Assembly (NCBI GenBank): GCA_020853655.1
Contig: JADYYL010000237.1
Location: forward strand, 1-6,621
DNA length: 6,621 bases
From: Deltaproteobacteria bacterium
GTDB taxonomy: Bacteria > Bdellovibrionota_C > UBA2361 > SZUA-149 > JADYYL01
Direction: 5' to 3'
This document shows positions 5,849-6,621 of this stretch, piece after piece. Below the pieces are notes generated by a model that saw only the letters and a list, made by a program, of their open reading frames with translations, did no database searches and was not told the origin of the DNA. Every line of letters starts with the position of its first letter. Within the stretch, counting starts at the first letter, position 1. Position numbers and translations under genes: made by a program.

Positions 5849-6283
5849 TTAGATGAGGGCGTAGCGAACGAAGAGCTGGATAAGCGCAAGTTCAACGCCA
5901 GCAAACAGCGAACCCCACAGCCAGTGCGACTGCCCATCGCGTGCAGACTTCATCGCGTAGACTGTCAGGAGTCCGAAGAGACCCACCTCAAGGTGGGAGG
6001 AGAGCTCCTGGAGACGAAATATCCCATTCATGCTCTGGAGGCCGGCGAGCTGCTGGTCTTTCACGAAGAGTCCCAAGGCGATGACTGCGTTCATCGGCAT
6101 CGCGAAATGTGGCAGCTGATCGTTTGCGATACGTGCTGTCAGCAGGGAGGGAACGAGCATCATCCCGAACGCGATCGGAATGACCGGTGGAAGCCAGAGT
6201 GCGCAGCCGCCGACTATTGCCACCGCGAAACAGTTCATCACGGTCTCGGCCCGAACGACCCGAGGTTTGGAGGTCTGATCCAT
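5849..6283 (-). CDS. Small multi-pass membrane protein, first gene of a two-gene operon
   Basis: A 144-residue protein of unknown family. Hydrophobic segments lie at about 17-34, 35-51, 61-76, 97-110 and 120-143, giving four or five membrane passes after a short basic N-terminus (MDQTSKPRVVRAE). The start at ATG 6283 is well supported: AAGGTGAT lies three bases upstream on the - strand, an excellent match to the 16S rRNA 3' end. The frame stays open upstream to 6397, but the 38 extra residues lack a ribosome binding site and are not needed. Size and topology loosely recall small accessory membrane subunits such as AtpI-like proteins, but no family motif is visible, so this is not a functional call. 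It is followed after 15 bases by the second membrane-protein gene and is convergent with lon. Confidence 0.82.
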   Translation of the reverse strand: MDQTSKPRVVRAETVMNCFAVAIVGGCALWLPPVIPIAFGMMLVPSLLTARIANDQLPHFAMPMNAVIALGLFVKDQQLAGLQSMNGIFRLQELSSHLEVGLFGLLTVYAMKSARDGQSHWLWGSLFAGVELALIQLFVRYALI

Positions 6284-6621
6284 GAGATCACCTTGTGTGG
6301 GATGACGAACGAAGGAGCGCAGCGCGGAAACTTGCGATTCGCCCCAATGAAGAGAGGTCGCATTACGGAGATCGGAGAAGAACCACAGAAGAACCATGGA
6401 GGTCGGCCCTCCTCGAGAGGTTCGAAGAGGGGGAGCGTCAGCTACTCGTGAGGATTGGAAGAGACCGCGTGTGCCTGGTTAACGAGAGATTAGCCCGTTT
6501 TACTCGGTTGCGGTAGGTCCGCCCAATGGAGTTCCAAGAATATCGGGAGAGGGAGGGAAGATCGACCAGAGAACCGGGCAACATGGTTGTGTGCGGGCTC
6601 GAGTATCCTGAGCCACGCACA
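6284..6621. other. Region upstream of the membrane-protein operon
   Basis: This stretch of 338 bases has no supported complete gene. It should hold the promoter of the - strand operon, but I see no convincing hexamer pair. The best - strand match is TTGGGC with TAAAAC at an 18-base spacing, about 220 bases upstream of the start. A G/A-rich run occupies 6545-6560. On the + strand an ATG at 6526 opens a frame that is still open at the window edge (32 codons); its ribosome binding site is poor. A hairpin closes the window. Confidence 0.5.
6588..6621. other. Imperfect hairpin at the window edge
   Basis: TGTGTGCGGGCTC (6588-6600) pairs with GAGCCACGCACA (6610-6621) over about eleven positions, with one mismatch, one bulged G and one T·G, around a nine-base loop. 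The window ends on the last paired base, so a following T tract can be neither seen nor excluded. It could be a + strand terminator stem or chance. Confidence 0.3.

Noticed and set aside
6284..6397. N-terminal extension of the 144-residue membrane protein to 6397
   Set aside because: The internal ATG at 6283 has a near-perfect ribosome binding site, while the upstream start has none.
5924..6451. 175-codon + strand frame opposite the membrane protein
   Set aside because: It is polar and Cys/His-rich without any ordered motif, and the - strand frame has a far better ribosome binding site and membrane character. The + strand frame 5502-5852 is rejected for the same reason.
6438..6620. 60-codon - strand frame at the right edge
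   Set aside because: It is Ser/Arg-rich with no motif, no visible ribosome binding site and a truncated context. It could at most be part of something outside the window.
1..6621. tRNA, rRNA, CRISPR arrays, insertion sequences
   Set aside because: No cloverleaf pattern, repeat-spacer array, transposase motif or terminal inverted repeats were recognised by eye. A covariance-model scan would settle small RNAs.

Overview
The window carries a bacterial protein-quality-control cluster on the + strand, clpP – clpX – lon. A convergent pair of small, unrecognised membrane-protein genes follows on the - strand. The clpP-clpX-lon order (usually preceded by tig, trigger factor) is a conserved bacterial arrangement best known from Proteobacteria. 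The DNA is moderately GC-rich, and GTG is used as a start codon at least once. ClpP has no propeptide. ClpX and Lon are close to family length with all key residues visible. I cannot place the organism more precisely. The proteins look like those of a Gram-negative-type lineage, possibly deltaproteobacterial or another deep-branching phylum, but that is a guess.

Layout. Positions 1-25 are the tail of whatever precedes clpP, plus a ribosome binding site. clpP (26-631) is followed by a 342-base gap holding a T-tract-less hairpin and a weak promoter candidate. clpX most likely runs 974-2224 and is closed by a textbook terminator at 2246-2284. A 485-base gene-free stretch (2285-2769) precedes lon. 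It is rich in inverted repeats and has a promoter candidate with an overlapping dyad. A very short open frame near its end has a good ribosome binding site and overlaps the lon start. lon (2770-5229) ends in a strong terminator at 5249-5287. Between lon and the convergent genes lie a four-run G-tract and a long hairpin. On the - strand, a 144-residue membrane protein (6283-5849) and a 129-residue membrane protein (5833-5444) form a tight two-gene operon. The last ~340 bases (6284-6621) hold no gene I can support, only a hairpin and a short frame that runs off the end.

How the genes work together. ClpX (AAA+ unfoldase) and ClpP (serine peptidase barrel) assemble into the ClpXP protease. Lon is a separate, self-contained AAA+ protease. 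Together they carry out most regulated cytosolic proteolysis. The terminator after clpX and the long leader before lon indicate that lon is transcribed separately from clpX. The - strand membrane pair is convergent with lon, so nothing in the layout ties its function to proteolysis. No mobile elements, tRNA, rRNA or CRISPR arrays were seen. The window is mostly ordinary core genome; the less ordinary parts are the lon leader and the uncharacterised membrane pair.
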